A stretch of DNA of 44,509 nt from contig JAQTPK010000021.1 in the NCBI GenBank assembly GCA_028712885.1, positions 1 through 44,509 on the forward strand. The letters are read 5' to 3'. The DNA is from Syntrophales bacterium. Lineage in GTDB: Bacteria; Desulfobacterota; Syntrophia; Syntrophales; UBA4778. This document shows, piece after piece, positions 6,879 through 15,366 of the stretch. Position numbers and translations under genes: made by a program. Positions within the stretch are counted from its first letter, which is position 1, and every line of letters starts with the position of its first letter. The notes below the pieces were generated by a model. That model worked only from the letters and a program-made list of their open reading frames with translations. It did no database searches and had not been told where the DNA came from.

Positions 6879-8527
6879 TGTGGTGCACCCATATAAAAAA
6901 CAATCACTGCAATGAGCCCCGCAAGGGCCACCGAGATCATCATAAAAACCAGGGTCCGGCGAATCACGCTTCCCTCCTGTCCGGGTATGCCGACGGCGCC
7001 CGTGCCGAGAAGGACATTGCCGGGGGCAATCGAGTTGCCGATTGCCGCCCCCGCTGTCTGGGAAGCAAGGGAAACGGACGTCGGAATGAACAGGGCCTCC
7101 GCCGTGCTTTTCTGGAGAGGGCCGAACAGGATATTGGAAGACAGGTTGCTCGAAGTCATGAATGCGCCGAGGCTTCCTATGAACGGGGCTGTAAAGGCGT
7201 AAGCCGTGCCGCTCGCCACGTTGGCGATGCCCAGGGCCAGGACCATAATCTGCCCCGAGCCCTCCATCACCTTGGCCAGGGGGATCAGCGCGAAAAGAGC
7301 CATTGCCGACGGGATGCTCGTTTTGACGGTATTGACGAGGATGTCGTCGATCCTCATTCCCGGGATATGCCCGCGCAGTTTAAATAACAGGAAAGCAATC
7401 AAGGCCGAGGCCAGCAGAAAGGTCCCCGGATGGGTCAGGGGCGAGAAGGCGCTGTAGGCCTCCTTCGCCTCCGTCACCACGCCCATTCCGGTTTCGAGCC
7501 GTGGAAAAGGAAGTCCTACCTGGAACGATTCCAGGCTGTCCCGGACCGGCGGGACCAGGAGGACGCCGACAATAAGCACAATGAGAACAAGGTACGGCGC
7601 CAGGGCGGTTGACAGAGGCATTTCCTCCCTCCTTCCCCCCTCTCCGAGCGCCTCTTCCTCCAGGGCGCGTCCCAGATCTTTCTGGTCCTCCTCCCGCATG
7701 ACGGGGCTTTGCTCCACAGCCGAGTCGCCCCTGTACCACCGGGTGCGGGCCAGGCCGATGACTGCAAAGACGGCTGCCGTGGCGGGGACAAAACCGGCCA
7801 GTGTCGGTATGAACGGAGCCAGCGCCAGCTGTCCTATTCCATGAATACCGGAAATGATAAGAACCGCCGGGAGCGCCTCCTTCAGGCCTGCTTTCCTCCC
7901 ATACAGCCAGGCAATTGAAAACCCGGCCAGGAGATTGGGAATGAAAAGCATGCCGGCGGCAAGTCCCGCCGTGAACATCGGGTCCGGTATATCTGCCGCG
8001 AGCCGCAGGCCCTCCCACGCCACGGCGAGCGTCCCGAAGGTATTGGCCCAGGAATGCCCGATGAGGGGGATGATAACCGCCCAGAGCGGCTTCACTCCCA
8101 CGGCGACCAGCAGCGGCGCCGTCACCGCTATGGGCGCGCCGAACCCGGTGATCCCCTGCAGGAAGCTTGCGAAAACCCACCCGAAGGCGAGAATATGGAG
8201 AAGGTTATTCGGGGTGTAAGCTTCGATCCCTATCCGCAGGGACCGGAAGGCGCCCCCCTCTTTGGATATCTGGTAAAGCAGCAGCGCCGGGACAATGACG
8301 TAAAGAATGAAAACGGCATCCCAGAGCCCTTTCACGGTCTGGAGGGCCATATTCCATGCCGATGTTTCGAAAAATAAAAATGCCGCGCCCATTGCGAGAA
8401 AATAGCCGGCTGGCGCGGCGCTGGCCGCCTGCCACCTCAGCCCCACGAGCAGAAACAGGATCGCCGCCAGCGGCACAATAGCGACTATCCACAAGAAGAG
8501 GGAGACTGCTATATTCGATCCAGGCAT
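6875..8527 (-). CDS. L-lactate permease family transporter (permease 3)
   Basis: A 550-residue LctP-family carrier, the first of the three permeases in transcription order. The family landmarks are WDAVFILYVIVPALLLYQ, SFLQGITGFGAPIAVTAPL, PLIGHSWANTFGTLA, FSPLTHPGTFLLA, FIGSLGAFMTSSNLSSN and GAAIGNSIAPGNVLLGTG. A charged loop (roughly residues 280-310) separates the halves. The start at ATG 8527 has GGAGGCGGGA just upstream and lies 36 bp after the gamma-glutamyltransferase-like gene, so the two are likely cotranscribed. Its stop overlaps the next small gene by 4 bases. Transport of a 2-hydroxy monocarboxylate is the family expectation. Confidence 0.9.
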   Translation of the reverse strand: MPGSNIAVSLFLWIVAIVPLAAILFLLVGLRWQAASAAPAGYFLAMGAAFLFFETSAWNMALQTVKGLWDAVFILYVIVPALLLYQISKEGGAFRSLRIGIEAYTPNNLLHILAFGWVFASFLQGITGFGAPIAVTAPLLVAVGVKPLWAVIIPLIGHSWANTFGTLAVAWEGLRLAADIPDPMFTAGLAAGMLFIPNLLAGFSIAWLYGRKAGLKEALPAVLIISGIHGIGQLALAPFIPTLAGFVPATAAVFAVIGLARTRWYRGDSAVEQSPVMREEDQKDLGRALEEEALGEGGRREEMPLSTALAPYLVLIVLIVGVLLVPPVRDSLESFQVGLPFPRLETGMGVVTEAKEAYSAFSPLTHPGTFLLASALIAFLLFKLRGHIPGMRIDDILVNTVKTSIPSAMALFALIPLAKVMEGSGQIMVLALGIANVASGTAYAFTAPFIGSLGAFMTSSNLSSNILFGPLQKSTAEALFIPTSVSLASQTAGAAIGNSIAPGNVLLGTGAVGIPGQEGSVIRRTLVFMMISVALAGLIAVIVFYMGAPQ

Positions 8528-8563
8528 TCCCGCCTCCGTGCAACAGGTCTTCAGGGGGGTTGA

Positions 8564-10249
8564 TCAGGCGCCCAGGGCGATCCCTTCTCCCCGGGGGTCT
8601 GCCCCGCCGTGCAGGGTATTGCTCGCCCGGTCAATCCGTATTGCCTGCGCATGTCCCATCTTCTGGGAGAAATGTTCAAGTATCTGCACGTCGTGGCCGC
8701 GGCGCTGCAGGTCGGTAAGTATGCCGTCCCGCACGCGGCTCTCTACCTTGAGCGAACTCGATTCCTCGCCCCACGTCCGGCCGTAGAGCCACCGGGGCGC
8801 CTCGATCGCCTCCTGCACGTTGAACCCGAAATCGACGAGGCGGGTCAGCATGGCCGCCTGTGTCTGCGGCTGGCCCTCTCCCCCCATTGTGCCGAAAAGC
8901 AGGGCCGGTTTGCCGTCCTTAAGGGCCATTGCCGGAATTATTGTATGGAACGGCCTTTTGCGTGGCTCCAGGAAGTTCACGTCATCGGGGTCAAGTTTGA
9001 AGAAGGAGCCCCTGTTCTGCAGGAGGATGCCTGTGCCCGGGGGCATGAATGCCGAACCGAACTCGAAGTAGACGCTCTGGATCATTGAGACGCACAGCCC
9101 TTCGCCGTCGACCGCGCACATGTAACAGGTGTCCCCTGAGGCTCCGGGGCGCGGCCTGCGCTCCTTATCCTCGGGCGAGGGGGCCTGGGGTTTTCGGGGG
9201 ATGCCCGGACGGATGTCCCGGGGCGGGCGCGCCTGCTTCATATCGATTTCGTCTGCGCGGTCCCGGGCGTAGTCCTTGGAGAGAAGCCTGTCGTACGGAA
9301 TCGCAATTTTCCCGGGATCGCCGATCCATTCGTCCCTGTCGGCGAAGACCAGCTTAACGGCCTCGGTCATCATGTGGTAGTAGTCCGCGGTCCCCTCGCC
9401 CGTCTTTTCCATGTCGCAGGTCTCGAGGATGTTGAGGAGCATGAGCGTTGCGATCCCCTGCGTATTGGGCGGGAGCTCCGTTACCTCATAGCCGCGGTAA
9501 GTCGTTCGGAGGGGGTCGACCCACTCTGATGCATGGGATCCGAAATCGTCCTCCGTGAGGACGCCCCCCGCATTGCGCAATCCCTCAATAATTTTCCGGC
9601 CCAGACTGCCGGTGTAGAAACTCTGCGGTCCTTCGGATGCAATTGTCTCCAGGGACGAAGCGAGGTCCTCCTGCTTTAGAACAGACCCGGCGGGGGGAGC
9701 GTTTCCGCCGGGCAAATAAATACGCGCCGCAGATTCAAACCGGCGGATTGTCCCGCTGTATTGCGCAACATAGTCGGAAAACTTCTGCGAAACGGGGAAC
9801 CCGTTGCGGGCGTACCCGACGGCGGGGCCGAAGAGCGCCTCCCATCCTAATTTCCCGAACTTTCGATGCAGCTCCGACCAGGCATGGACCACTCCGGGCA
9901 CGGTGTTCGCCGCCAGGGGGCCGCGGGCGTGTATCTCGTCCCATCCCCTTGAGCGATACAACTCTGCATCAACCCTCTCCCCGGAACGGCCGGACCCGTT
10001 AAGGGCCGTTACGGTTCCCGAACCGGGACTCCAGGCCTGCGCGAACATGTCGCCTCCCAGTCCGGCCATATGGTTATAGACAACACACAGGACGGCATTG
10101 GCGGCAATGAGCGCGTCTGCGGCTGAGCCTCCTCGGTCGAGCATGGAATACCCGGCCGCACTGGCCAGGTAATGTGACGTGGCAATCATGTGACGGGCGC
10201 CCATCACCACGGGCCTCCCCGTAACATAGGCATACCCCCGGCGCAACAT
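8564..10249 (-). CDS. gamma-glutamyltransferase family protein (YwrD-like)
   Basis: A 561-residue Ntn-hydrolase proenzyme of the gamma-glutamyltranspeptidase family. The large-subunit part has the usual GGSAADALIAANAVLCV and GGDMFAQAW. The predicted self-cleavage site precedes the catalytic Thr at about residue 374 (SGDTCYMCAVDGEGLCVSM), and the small subunit contains GTMGGEGQPQTQA. The length is normal. There is no signal peptide, unlike classical periplasmic Ggt, so it is probably cytoplasmic and closer to the YwrD group. Such enzymes cleave gamma-glutamyl amides such as glutathione or transfer the glutamyl group; the true substrate is not inferable. A strong GGGAGGAG site precedes ATG 10249. 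It sits between an outer-membrane protein and three permeases in one operon. Confidence 0.85.
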   Translation of the reverse strand: MLRRGYAYVTGRPVVMGARHMIATSHYLASAAGYSMLDRGGSAADALIAANAVLCVVYNHMAGLGGDMFAQAWSPGSGTVTALNGSGRSGERVDAELYRSRGWDEIHARGPLAANTVPGVVHAWSELHRKFGKLGWEALFGPAVGYARNGFPVSQKFSDYVAQYSGTIRRFESAARIYLPGGNAPPAGSVLKQEDLASSLETIASEGPQSFYTGSLGRKIIEGLRNAGGVLTEDDFGSHASEWVDPLRTTYRGYEVTELPPNTQGIATLMLLNILETCDMEKTGEGTADYYHMMTEAVKLVFADRDEWIGDPGKIAIPYDRLLSKDYARDRADEIDMKQARPPRDIRPGIPRKPQAPSPEDKERRPRPGASGDTCYMCAVDGEGLCVSMIQSVYFEFGSAFMPPGTGILLQNRGSFFKLDPDDVNFLEPRKRPFHTIIPAMALKDGKPALLFGTMGGEGQPQTQAAMLTRLVDFGFNVQEAIEAPRWLYGRTWGEESSSLKVESRVRDGILTDLQRRGHDVQILEHFSQKMGHAQAIRIDRASNTLHGGADPRGEGIALGA

Positions 10250-10273
10250 GGCTTCTACTCCTCCCGTTTGTAT

Positions 10274-11185
10274 TTAAAACACGAACACAAGACTGACCGA
10301 ACCGTAGATGACCGTGTTATCTGCGTCATCCAGCGGTTTTCTTGCCTTGGTCAATGCCGTCTCCCTCACGAGCAGAAAAGCGCCGGCCTTTACAGACCAG
10401 GCCCCGTAATCTGAAGGCACTATCTTGAGCGGCATCGACCCGACGAGGCCGAGACTCCCGTATACCGGCGTGCTTTTATCGGCGCCGTAATAATCATCGA
10501 TTCCCATTCCGAAAACGACGGGCAAATTGATCTGGAATCTGCTGTCTGAAAAAGGCTTGAACCCGGGATCGACTGAAAGCTCGGCGTAAACGCCCTTTCC
10601 ATCGGAAACAGGGACAGCTATCTTGACCTGGGGATTAAGCTTGTCCATGAACAGCGCGGCACCCTGATATCTCCCCGTGAACGCAATTTCCCGGGAAGAC
10701 CCGAACTGTCCGTTTGGACTAGTAAATGCTCCGAACGTGATGCCGAATTGCCAGTCCTTTCCGGCTCGCATCACCAGACCCGCGTTAGGGTTTGACTCGT
10801 ACCAGGTCTTTGGCGAGCGGGAGTCCGGGAAGAGATCGGTTTCCGCAAACGTGTTTTCGATGCCAACATTCAGATAAAGGTCGCTTACCATCCCCGGTCT
10901 GTCCCTCAGGATCTCTGCGATAATCGATACGGATACGGCGCCTCCCCAGTACCTGGGGTCCTCCTTGATTCCGTCGTACCGGCCCCGGCTGTAGTCCGCC
11001 GAGATGGCCCCGATACTTCCCTGGAGATGTATTTTTTCTGGTTTTATTCTCTCGAAAGATGAAATCGTCCCCAGCGAATCGGTGGTCAGGACCTCTTTTG
11101 ACGCATCCTCCGCGGCTGAAGCCGCCTGAAATCCCAATGCCGCGGCGATCAAAACCATAGCTATCCCTCTCACGGCTGATTTCAT
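10274..11185 (-). CDS. putative outer-membrane beta-barrel protein
   Basis: A 303-residue protein starting at ATG 11185, with AAGGGG 6 bases before it; an upstream start at 11218 lacks this and would precede the signal. A Sec signal peptide (GIAMVLIAAALGFQAASAA) is cleaved near AEDAS. The mature protein has many alternating, aromatic-rich strands with glycine turns and ends in the strand YGSVSLVFVF. A C-terminal phenylalanine is the recognition signature of barrel proteins inserted by BamA. I do not recognise the family. Being first in the permease operon, 24 bp before the ggt-like gene, it may provide the outer-membrane pore for the same substrate. Confidence 0.75.
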   Translation of the reverse strand: MKSAVRGIAMVLIAAALGFQAASAAEDASKEVLTTDSLGTISSFERIKPEKIHLQGSIGAISADYSRGRYDGIKEDPRYWGGAVSVSIIAEILRDRPGMVSDLYLNVGIENTFAETDLFPDSRSPKTWYESNPNAGLVMRAGKDWQFGITFGAFTSPNGQFGSSREIAFTGRYQGAALFMDKLNPQVKIAVPVSDGKGVYAELSVDPGFKPFSDSRFQINLPVVFGMGIDDYYGADKSTPVYGSLGLVGSMPLKIVPSDYGAWSVKAGAFLLVRETALTKARKPLDDADNTVIYGSVSLVFVF

Positions 11186-11252
11186 TGTTTTCCCCTTCAG
11201 TCCCGAGTCTGAAAGCAATTCCTGCCGGCCGGGCCGCTTCTTTCATTCTTAG

Positions 11253-11280
11253 AGTATAGTCCGCGCTGTTAAGGGAACAA
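11253..11280 (-). promoter_or_regulatory. possible sigma-70 promoter of the permease operon
   Basis: Read on the minus strand, TTGTTC (11280-11275) is followed after 16 bp by TATACT (11258-11253). The -10 box matches the consensus at five of six positions and the -35 at only three. It lies about 70 bp before the start codon at 11185 and directly after the MITE copy 2 region, so the whole eight-gene operon could be read from here. The match is moderate. Confidence 0.4.
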
Positions 11281-11373
11281 CCGGGCAAAATCTCATTTTG
11301 GCGAGGAAATTGTATTAAGGAGGAGGAAAAAGTATTTCGGCCATAACCGGGCCGAAGCTATGGCAGAAAAAAT

Positions 11374-11548
11374 AGGGACACTCCCCATATTTCCAAATAG
11401 AAGTGATCAGCCGGTTTTCCCATTTGTTAAACTTGTAAAACAAAAAACTCCTGATGGCCGGAGGATATGGGCTATTGCTTCGATCTAACATTATTTCCGG
11501 TATTTAGAAGACTGGTCGTTCCTGGCGGGAAATATGGGAAGTGTCCCT
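11374..11548. mobile_element. 175-bp non-autonomous element (MITE-like), copy 2
   Basis: The second copy of the element at 2777-2950, in the same orientation. It starts AGGGACACTCCCCATATTTCC and ends GGAAATATGGGAAGTGTCCCT. The interior is clearly homologous, including the shared stretch GGTATTTAGAAGACTGGTCG. Symmetry stops at the listed ends here, which defines the element boundary better than copy 1 does. It lies between the permease operon promoter and the 3' end of mgtE, and is flanked by a 23-bp direct repeat (11343-11365 and 11613-11635). Confidence 0.8.
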
Positions 11549-11610
11549 ACGTCGCCTCGCCGGGAAATCCGGCAGCAGGGAGCAAAGGATTCCCGGGGAT
11601 ATTCAGAATC

Positions 11611-12966
11611 TCATAACAGGGCCGAAGCTATGGCAAAATAAATCAGCAGCCCTAAAATATCGGCGAGCGAAGTGATGAGGGGACTGCTCGATACCGCCGG
11701 GTCCTGTCCGAGCCGCATCAGCACCAGAGGCAGGGCCGCTCCAATGATGTTCGAGAAAACGATTATGAATGCCATTGCCAGGCTTATCACCATGGCAATT
11801 TCCAGGCCGCCCCTGAACAGGCCCAGAAAGGAACTCACCGCCCCCAGGGTCGCTCCGAGCAGCACGCCCACCCGCAATTCCTTCATCAGCGCCCGGAACC
11901 ATTCGCCCGGTTTTATATCGCCCATTGAGAGGGCCCTTATTATGAGAGTAGCCGATTGAGCTCCCGTGTTGCCGCCGCTTGCGATCAGCAGGGGAATGAA
12001 AAATGCCAGCGTGATAAAAGAGCCGATGAGTTCTTCGTTGGCCCCCACTACGCCGGAAGAGATAATGTTGATGCCGAGCAGCATCATCAGCCAGAGCACT
12101 CGTCGCTTATAGAGCGTCCAGACGCCCGCTTCGCTGTAGCTCGTTTTCAAAGGCAGAACCGCCCCCGACTGGTGGAAGTCCTCCGTGAACTCGTCCTGGG
12201 CCACATCGAAAAGATCATCGAATGTGACAATCCCGAGCAGCACTCCGCTGTCATCCGTCACGGGCAGCACTTCGAGATCGTACCGGCTGACAAGCTCAAC
12301 CGCCTCTTCACGGTCCCTCAAGGCGGTAATGCTGATCACGAAATAATCCATGATATTCTCGATCCGCTGTTCGGGTCCGGCCAGGATTATTTCCCTCAAT
12401 TCGATGGAGTCCAGCAACTTCCACCTGCCGTCCGTAACGTAAATGGAATTTACGGTTTCACTGCCGGCGCCCTTTAAGCGGATCTGCTCGATGGCCCTCT
12501 GAATTGTCCAATCGGGGCGGACGGCCACATACCTCGGCGTCAGCAGCCTTCCCACGCTCTCCTCGGGAAATCCGAGAATTTCAAGAGTCTCCTTCCGCTC
12601 GGAGGGGCCGAGCAGATTTATCAGCCTCTGGATCGCCTGGCCGGGGAGGTGATGGAGAAAATCAACCCTGTCGTCAGGCTCCATATCGGTCAGAAACCTT
12701 CGGACTTCCTCGTCGGTAAGAGAAGCAAGGAGCAGGTCTTTTTGCCTGGAATCCAGGTAGGAGAAAACTTCCGCGGCGGTATCCCGGTCAAGGCGCCGAA
12801 GCAGCATGATGAACCGCGGCGCATCCAGCGTAAGCAGGAACTCTGCTGCATCGGGAGCAGGCGTTCTGGAAAGCAGCCGCCCGGCTGACTCAAAATCCCC
12901 CCGTGTTACAAGCGAGTTAAGGTTCTCCAGGTCAAGGCCGGACTTTTGTGTCGTATCAAAATCCAT
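11611..12966 (-). CDS. mgtE: magnesium transporter MgtE
   Basis: A 451-residue Mg2+ channel of the MgtE family. The start is set at ATG 12966, which has GGGAGGTG just upstream; an earlier in-frame start adds 40 unlikely residues. The domains in order are a cytoplasmic MgtE_N superhelix (about 20-135), a pair of CBS domains (about 140-265, ending VTDDSGVLLGIVTFDDLFDV), and the C-terminal membrane domain of five helices. That last domain carries the signature GGNTGAQSATLIIRALSMGD. The cytosolic domains sense Mg2+ and close the pore when it is replete. No M-box riboswitch is visible in the upstream 230 bp. It is divergent from the Mo/W oxidoreductase, with no evident functional link. Confidence 0.95.
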   Translation of the reverse strand: MDFDTTQKSGLDLENLNSLVTRGDFESAGRLLSRTPAPDAAEFLLTLDAPRFIMLLRRLDRDTAAEVFSYLDSRQKDLLLASLTDEEVRRFLTDMEPDDRVDFLHHLPGQAIQRLINLLGPSERKETLEILGFPEESVGRLLTPRYVAVRPDWTIQRAIEQIRLKGAGSETVNSIYVTDGRWKLLDSIELREIILAGPEQRIENIMDYFVISITALRDREEAVELVSRYDLEVLPVTDDSGVLLGIVTFDDLFDVAQDEFTEDFHQSGAVLPLKTSYSEAGVWTLYKRRVLWLMMLLGINIISSGVVGANEELIGSFITLAFFIPLLIASGGNTGAQSATLIIRALSMGDIKPGEWFRALMKELRVGVLLGATLGAVSSFLGLFRGGLEIAMVISLAMAFIIVFSNIIGAALPLVLMRLGQDPAVSSSPLITSLADILGLLIYFAIASALL

Positions 12967-13193
12967 TCCCCACCTCCCATGCCGGCCCTCGCTGCGCCGG
13001 GTTCTTTTAATCGTGATTGTAATATATTTCACCATGTCGTTCATACGCCGGAAACAGTTTTTTTGCCCTGAAGGAACTAAGAACACCCGGATCAGGAAGC
13101 TGTTTCAGACGATCTGTGAAATCGTCATATTTGACATACACAGGGGTATTTGCTAATTATTCGTATCTTTCTGAAGAGGAGCGGAGATTTGCG

Positions 13194-15293
13194 ATGGCAG
13201 AAGATATTCGCTGGGTGAAAACGCATTGCGCCCGCATGGACCACGGCGGCTGCGGCCTGCTGGTCGGAGTAAAGGGCAATGCGATTGTCGAGGTGAAAGG
13301 AGACCCGGATGGGTTTCTGAACAAGGGATATACATGTTTTAAAGGAAGGGTATCCGCCGACCGCCTTACGCACCCGGACCGCCTCCTGCATCCGCTGAAG
13401 CGGGCCGGAGAGCGGGGAGAGGGGAAATGGCGGCAGATTTCCTGGGACCAGGCGCTGGATGAAATTTCCGCAAACCTCCTGCGGATCAAAGAGACGCACG
13501 GGGCGCGGGCCGTGGCTTTCGGCGTAGGCATGCCGAAAGGACTCGAGCATTTCGTGCTGATCAGGCTGGCCAACATCTTCGGTTCGCCTAATGTCGTCGC
13601 CATTCAGGACGTCTGCCATGCCGGGCGGGAAGTAACGGGCATGCACACGTGCGGATTCTATCCGGTGGCCGATTTCCATAACCCGACGAAGCTGATGTTC
13701 TTCTGGGGCAGCAATCTCGCGTCCACCAATGAGGAGGGGAACATCTACAGCCAGGTAACCGCCCGGTTAAAAGACGGGGCCCAATTGATTGTCGTAGACC
13801 CGCGAAAAACGGAGCTGGCCCGGAAGGCGGACCTCTGGCTGCAATTGCGGCCCGGCACGGCCCAGGCGCTGGCCATGGGAATAATCAATGTTATCTGCGA
13901 GGAATCCCTTTACGACAGGGATTTCGTGGAAAAATATACCCACGGGTTCGAGGACCTGAAGCAGGAGGCAAAGAAGTACCCTCCTGACAAGGTAGAGGAA
14001 ATCACGTGGGTGCCGGCCGAACTGGTGCGCAGGGCCGCCCGCATGTACGCCGCGGCCAGACCGGCGACGCTCCAGTGGGGCAACGCGATCGAGCACGACA
14101 TGAATGTTTTCGATTCAGCCCGCTCGCTCGTGTGCCTGATGGCCGTCACCGGCAACCTCGACGTCCCCGGGGGGAATATCAATGCCCGTGAGCCCAAGAT
14201 TATGGGCCTGGCGCAGTTCGTCCGCGCCGGCCTCATTCCGGACAAGCGCAAGGAGATGTTGGGCGCCCATTACGGGGTGATCCCGCGGTTCATGACAACC
14301 CCGTCGACTTTTTTCCGCAGAGCCGTCCTGGACAGCGCGCCCTATCCCGTCCGGGGTTATTACGGCATGTGCACGAACCCGATGGTCGCCTGGGCGGACA
14401 GCCGGCTTACCTATAAAACCTTCCAGGGCCTCGATTTCTCCGCAGTAGCCGATATTTTCATGACGCCGACGGCCGCCATGGCGGATTTTGTTCTGCCCGT
14501 TGCCCACCAGTACGAAATGAACGACATCGGCCACTACGGGATCGGCCACGGTCTGGTCCTGGCCCGGCCCAAGGTCGTCGATCCGCCCGGGGAATGCTGG
14601 CCGGACATGAAAATTCTCAATGAGCTGGGAAAAAGGGTGAGCCCCCCCGAGTTGTGGCACGAGAATCACGAGGAATTCCTGGAGGACCTCGTCCGGCCGG
14701 CGGGACTGACATACGGGGAGTTCGTCGAGAAAGGCTGCCTGAAAGGGCCGGAAATATTCAGATCGTACGAGAGCAAGGGTTTTCCGACACCCACCGGCAA
14801 GGTCGAGCTGCGGCTGAGCACCGCCGAAAAGTTCCGCCTCAAGCCCCTACCTGAGTTCACCGGGCTGCCGGAAGCCGAGGACGCCGAATATCCCCTGACC
14901 GTCATCAGCGCGAAGAGCCGCTACTACCTCCTGTCGTCCTACCGGTGGGTGGCGAGGCTGCGCGAGAAGCGGCCGCAGCCGCTGACCGAGATCCATCCCG
15001 AAACGGCCGCCCGATACGGGATAGCCGACGGAGACGAAATCGTCATCGAGACCAGGTACGGGTCCATAACGCAGCGCGCCTGCCTGACCGATATCATCCA
15101 CCCGCGCGTGATCAGCGCCGCCCTGGGATGGTGGTTCCCCGAGGGCTCCCCCGAAACTCAGTACGAATGGAAGAGGTCCAATTTCAATATGCTGACCTCG
15201 GCCGGGAAACTTGGCAAAGAATTCGGTACGCCGAATATCATGAATCTGCCCTGCAGGATCCGCAAGGCGGCAGGAGAAGCAATCACGTCGTAA
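13194..15293 (+). CDS. Mo/W-bis-pterin oxidoreductase, acetylene-hydratase-like
   Basis: A 699-residue member of the DMSO-reductase superfamily; ATG 13194 has GGAG 9 bases upstream. Family segments are WRQISWDQALDEISANLL, LIVVDPRKTELARKADLWLQLRPGTAQAL and FMTPTAAMADFVLP, with a C-terminal molybdopterin-dinucleotide-binding barrel (EIHPETAARYGIADGDEIVI). The probable metal-ligand Cys141 lies in QDVCHAGREV. There is no twin-arginine signal, so it is cytoplasmic. The N-terminal Fe-S motif is unusual: Cys12, Cys20 and Cys48 are present, but the second ligand position is Met15-Asp16. The overall pattern resembles acetylene hydratase and related stand-alone enzymes. No electron-transfer subunit is adjacent. 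The reaction cannot be assigned. Confidence 0.85.
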   Translation: MAEDIRWVKTHCARMDHGGCGLLVGVKGNAIVEVKGDPDGFLNKGYTCFKGRVSADRLTHPDRLLHPLKRAGERGEGKWRQISWDQALDEISANLLRIKETHGARAVAFGVGMPKGLEHFVLIRLANIFGSPNVVAIQDVCHAGREVTGMHTCGFYPVADFHNPTKLMFFWGSNLASTNEEGNIYSQVTARLKDGAQLIVVDPRKTELARKADLWLQLRPGTAQALAMGIINVICEESLYDRDFVEKYTHGFEDLKQEAKKYPPDKVEEITWVPAELVRRAARMYAAARPATLQWGNAIEHDMNVFDSARSLVCLMAVTGNLDVPGGNINAREPKIMGLAQFVRAGLIPDKRKEMLGAHYGVIPRFMTTPSTFFRRAVLDSAPYPVRGYYGMCTNPMVAWADSRLTYKTFQGLDFSAVADIFMTPTAAMADFVLPVAHQYEMNDIGHYGIGHGLVLARPKVVDPPGECWPDMKILNELGKRVSPPELWHENHEEFLEDLVRPAGLTYGEFVEKGCLKGPEIFRSYESKGFPTPTGKVELRLSTAEKFRLKPLPEFTGLPEAEDAEYPLTVISAKSRYYLLSSYRWVARLREKRPQPLTEIHPETAARYGIADGDEIVIETRYGSITQRACLTDIIHPRVISAALGWWFPEGSPETQYEWKRSNFNMLTSAGKLGKEFGTPNIMNLPCRIRKAAGEAITS

Positions 15294-15316
15294 CGTCAAC
15301 TGTGATCGGTAATAAT

Positions 15317-15351
15317 CGGGCGGGAGACGGGGCAGCCCCCGCTCCCGCCCG
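15317..15351. terminator. bidirectional hairpin between convergent genes
   Basis: CGGGCGGGAG (15317-15326) pairs perfectly with CTCCCGCCCG (15342-15351), and the loop itself can form a GGGGC/GCCCC extension. It lies between the convergent ends of the Mo/W oxidoreductase and the alanine-rich lipoprotein. There is no clear T-run, so termination efficiency is uncertain. Confidence 0.55.
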
Positions 15352-15366
15352 GCTGTATGGACTTCT

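Noticed and set aside
12967-13193. M-box Mg2+ riboswitch upstream of mgtE
   Set aside because: No recognisable conserved core or terminator pair in the 230-bp divergent region.
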